Assembly: GCA_024644105.1 (NCBI GenBank)
Contig: JAHELP010000011.1
Location: forward strand, 1-32,163
Direction of reading: 5' to 3'
DNA: 32,163 nt
DNA from: Candidatus Nitrosopumilus sp.
GTDB taxonomy: Archaea > Thermoproteota > Nitrososphaeria > Nitrososphaerales > Nitrosopumilaceae
Shown: positions 30,819-32,163 of the stretch, one piece after another
How the letters are laid out: each line of letters opens with the position of its first letter
How positions within the stretch are numbered: the first letter of the stretch is position 1
Notes under the pieces: model-generated
The model's input: the letters and a program-made list of their open reading frames with translations, nothing else
Databases searched by the model: none
Told to the model about the DNA's origin: nothing
Translations under genes and position numbers: made by a program

Positions 30819-31156
30819 TGCGAGGAGGCAACCGCGAAATGCGACGAATGATGGATAAGATGGGTCTAGATATGAATGAATTATCCAATGTTCAAGAGGT
30901 AATTATTAAAACTGATAAAAAAGAAATCATAATTTCAAAACCTTCTGTTACTGAAATGAAAGCAAAAGATAATTCTATTTTTACAGTTACTGCTGATAGT
31001 TATGAAGAAAGAGAATTAGAGGTTCCTATTTTCTCAGAAGAAGATATTCAGTTGGTCAGCCAGCAAGCTGGTGTTGATGAGGAAAAAGCTAAAAGTGCTT
31101 TAGAAGAGGCTGGAGGCGATCTAGCTAGAGCAATATTGCTTTTAACCACAGGATAA
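30815..31156 (+). CDS. nac: Nascent polypeptide-associated complex alpha
   Basis: The 113-residue archaeal NAC binds nascent chains at the ribosomal exit. R-G-G-N-R-E-M-R-R-M-M-D-K-M-G at the N-terminus is the ribosome-binding segment. The NAC beta domain (about 20-70) includes V-Q-E-V-I-I-K-T, and a C-terminal UBA domain (about 73-113) has V-S-Q-Q-A-G-V-D and A-L-E-E-A-G-G-D-L-A-R-A. Its ATG overlaps the PUA stop codon. Confidence 0.96.
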   Translation: MMRGGNREMRRMMDKMGLDMNELSNVQEVIIKTDKKEIIISKPSVTEMKAKDNSIFTVTADSYEERELEVPIFSEEDIQLVSQQAGVDEEKAKSALEEAGGDLARAILLLTTG

Positions 31157-31235
31157 TTTCAGAATTTTCTCATTTTTGTGCGTAAAATTGAATGGTTTGA
31201 CAATATGTTTTGATTCTAAATTCTATAACAATTTT

Positions 31236-31937
31236 TTAAAGTGACTTTACGAATTCACGTAATTTTTGAGTTTTTTCTTCAACTGATAACGGTAATAGTT
31301 CTTCCATCATTAATTTCATTTCAATTTTTTTTGCTTCCTTCTCTTCATCAGATAAAGACTCGAATTGTAGTTTCATAGACATAAAATACATGATCATCTT
31401 TGCCCTTTCATCAAGTGATAATGCAAAGAAAGCATCTTTCACTTCGCTCCATTGTTGTTTTTTAATTTCCCTTTCTTCAGGACTTAAATCAGCATAGTGG
31501 TCTTTCCATTTTTTGTTAGATTCTTTATCAGAATGTTTAGAGTGTTTCCAATCCTTTTTTGAAACACCATCTGAAACATACAATGCTTCTCCATTTCCAG
31601 CATCAACTACAACTTTATGGAAAATGTCATCATTGGCTAAAACACCAATTTTGTAGACAAGAAATCCTTGAGTAACATCAAGTTTTCCCCACAATGCTTT
31701 ACCATTTTCAACAGAATTTTCAGCTACAGCCATTGCAACACTAAGTACGATTTGTGCTTTATCTGAATAATCATTAGATGTTTCAGTAATTACTATGGTT
31801 CCCGTAATTTCTGGAATAGTAAATTGTCCATATTCAGCACTAACATCATTTGGTGAATAAGATAGAGCAGTAATTGTGAAAATACTTGCAATTATCATCA
31901 ATGGAATTGTAATTTTTGATTTAGGGATTTTAGTCAA
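31236..31937 (-). CDS. Exported protein with PepSY-like segment and charged helical tail
   Basis: The 233-residue protein starts with a signal peptide (K-S-K-I-T-I, hydrophobic core, then D-V-S-A-E at about 30-35). Residues 35-125 resemble a PepSY domain, with G-F-L-V-Y-K-I-G-V-L and V-V-V-D-A-G-N-G-E-A-L-Y-V. The C-terminal 105 residues are Lys/Glu/Met-rich helices with a repeated L-S-x-(E/D)-E-(R/K) phrase (four times: 151, 174, 195, 216). An envelope role such as protease inhibition or metal/protein binding is possible but unproven. Confidence 0.75.
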   Translation of the reverse strand: MTKIPKSKITIPLMIIASIFTITALSYSPNDVSAEYGQFTIPEITGTIVITETSNDYSDKAQIVLSVAMAVAENSVENGKALWGKLDVTQGFLVYKIGVLANDDIFHKVVVDAGNGEALYVSDGVSKKDWKHSKHSDKESNKKWKDHYADLSPEEREIKKQQWSEVKDAFFALSLDERAKMIMYFMSMKLQFESLSDEEKEAKKIEMKLMMEELLPLSVEEKTQKLREFVKSL

Positions 31938-32017
31938 GGAATATTTTGCAATTTTAATCTCTTATAACGATCTCTACTAACTTTGCCTGCTGCTAATTTG
32001 AACCTAAAATCTTTGAT

Positions 32018-32036
32018 TTAGGCATAGATCACGCCT
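32018..32036 (+). promoter_or_regulatory. TAGGC(9)GCCTA inverted repeat
   Basis: TAGGC (32018-32022) and GCCTA (32032-32036) lie between the divergent exported-protein gene and the gene at the right edge. They form a possible but weak operator; another loose dyad (CCTAAAATC/GATTTAGG) overlaps it. Confidence 0.25.
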
Positions 32037-32082
32037 ATGAAATGAATGATTTAAGTAATGGAATTATTAGATTCGATGTATA

Positions 32083-32163
32083 ATGAGTAGCATGGCTGAA
32101 TCAAAAGTTACAGGAATTATCAAATCTTTGAATGCTTTAGAAGACGATTTAGATTCATTAACC
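32083..32163 (+). CDS. Start of an unidentified gene (cut at window edge)
   Basis: An open frame begins at ATG 32083 (or ATG 32092, M-A-E-S-K-V) and runs off the window after 27 codons. The visible peptide is a charged helix (S-L-N-A-L-E-D-D-L-D-S-L), compatible with a coiled-coil protein. A TTTAAGTAAT box at about 32050-32059 has the leaderless spacing. No family can be named. Confidence 0.55.
   Translation, partial: MSSMAESKVTGIIKSLNALEDDLDSLT

Noticed and set aside
1-32163. Insertion sequence, prophage or integration site
   Set aside because: No transposase, integrase, terminal repeats or abrupt change in base use was seen; the tRNA has no flanking partial copy of its 3' end that I could find.

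Overview
The window reads as a chromosomal segment of an ammonia-oxidising thaumarchaeon of the Nitrosopumilus type. The DNA is AT-rich (about one third G+C by eye) and genes are tightly packed, with no gap over 300 bases. Many genes lack a Shine-Dalgarno site and have a TATA-like box about 26 bases before an ATG, GTG or TTG, as expected for leaderless archaeal mRNAs. Archaeal markers include TFE, NAC, Trm56, Nep1, eS19, RNase P component 4, PDCD5-like protein, GTP cyclohydrolase III and a PhoU protein with an AbrB-type N-terminus. Short exported modules of the type W-I-x-x-N-A-x-W-W are familiar from Nitrosopumilus surface proteins. From memory, and not checked, the gene order resembles part of the N. 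maritimus chromosome.

Layout. 1-2439: exported proteins with W..NA.WW modules around a small membrane protein and a tandem winged-helix regulator. 2499-5746: an exported CHRD protein, a rhomboid protease, a 58-residue tautomerase, a nitrilase-family amidase and a zinc-finger protein, with several inverted repeats between them. 5794-7556: a thiolase with its DUF35 partner, and a 53-residue zinc ribbon. 7653-12713: the most striking region. A winged-helix/ATP-cone protein carries a full-length but catalytically dead class III ribonucleotide reductase body, and is followed by the B12-dependent class II reductase. Both have clusters of GATC elements upstream. 12760-15770: a membrane-anchored glycosidase-like protein, then RNA-processing and translation genes around tRNA-Gly(UCC). 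15812-17753: a zinc-type reductase and a CitE-like lyase. 17766-19773: a divergent winged-helix/response-regulator pair, a ribbon-helix-helix peptide and a TPR protein. 19872-24197: a riboflavin cluster. 24234-25467: a lysine-rich chromatin-like protein, a hemerythrin and an acidic protein. 25493-30253 (minus strand): aldehyde dehydrogenase, the TFE/Trm56/HflX group and AbrB-PhoU. 30339-31156: PUA and NAC. 31236-32163: an exported protein with a PepSY-like segment and the start of a cut-off gene.

How the genes work together. The riboflavin cluster holds a bacterial-type riboflavin synthase, DHBP synthase, lumazine synthase, archaeal GTP cyclohydrolase III, a metal-dependent amidohydrolase and the archaeal-order reductase. 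The amidohydrolase overlaps its neighbours on both sides and is a good candidate for a step without a settled archaeal enzyme, the deaminase. Thiolase, aldehyde dehydrogenase, the zinc reductase and the CitE-like protein could serve the 3-hydroxypropionate/4-hydroxybutyrate cycle or related CoA chemistry. The best candidate for an undescribed system is the reductase-derived regulator at 7653-9827, with the repeated GATC elements before it and before the working reductase gene.
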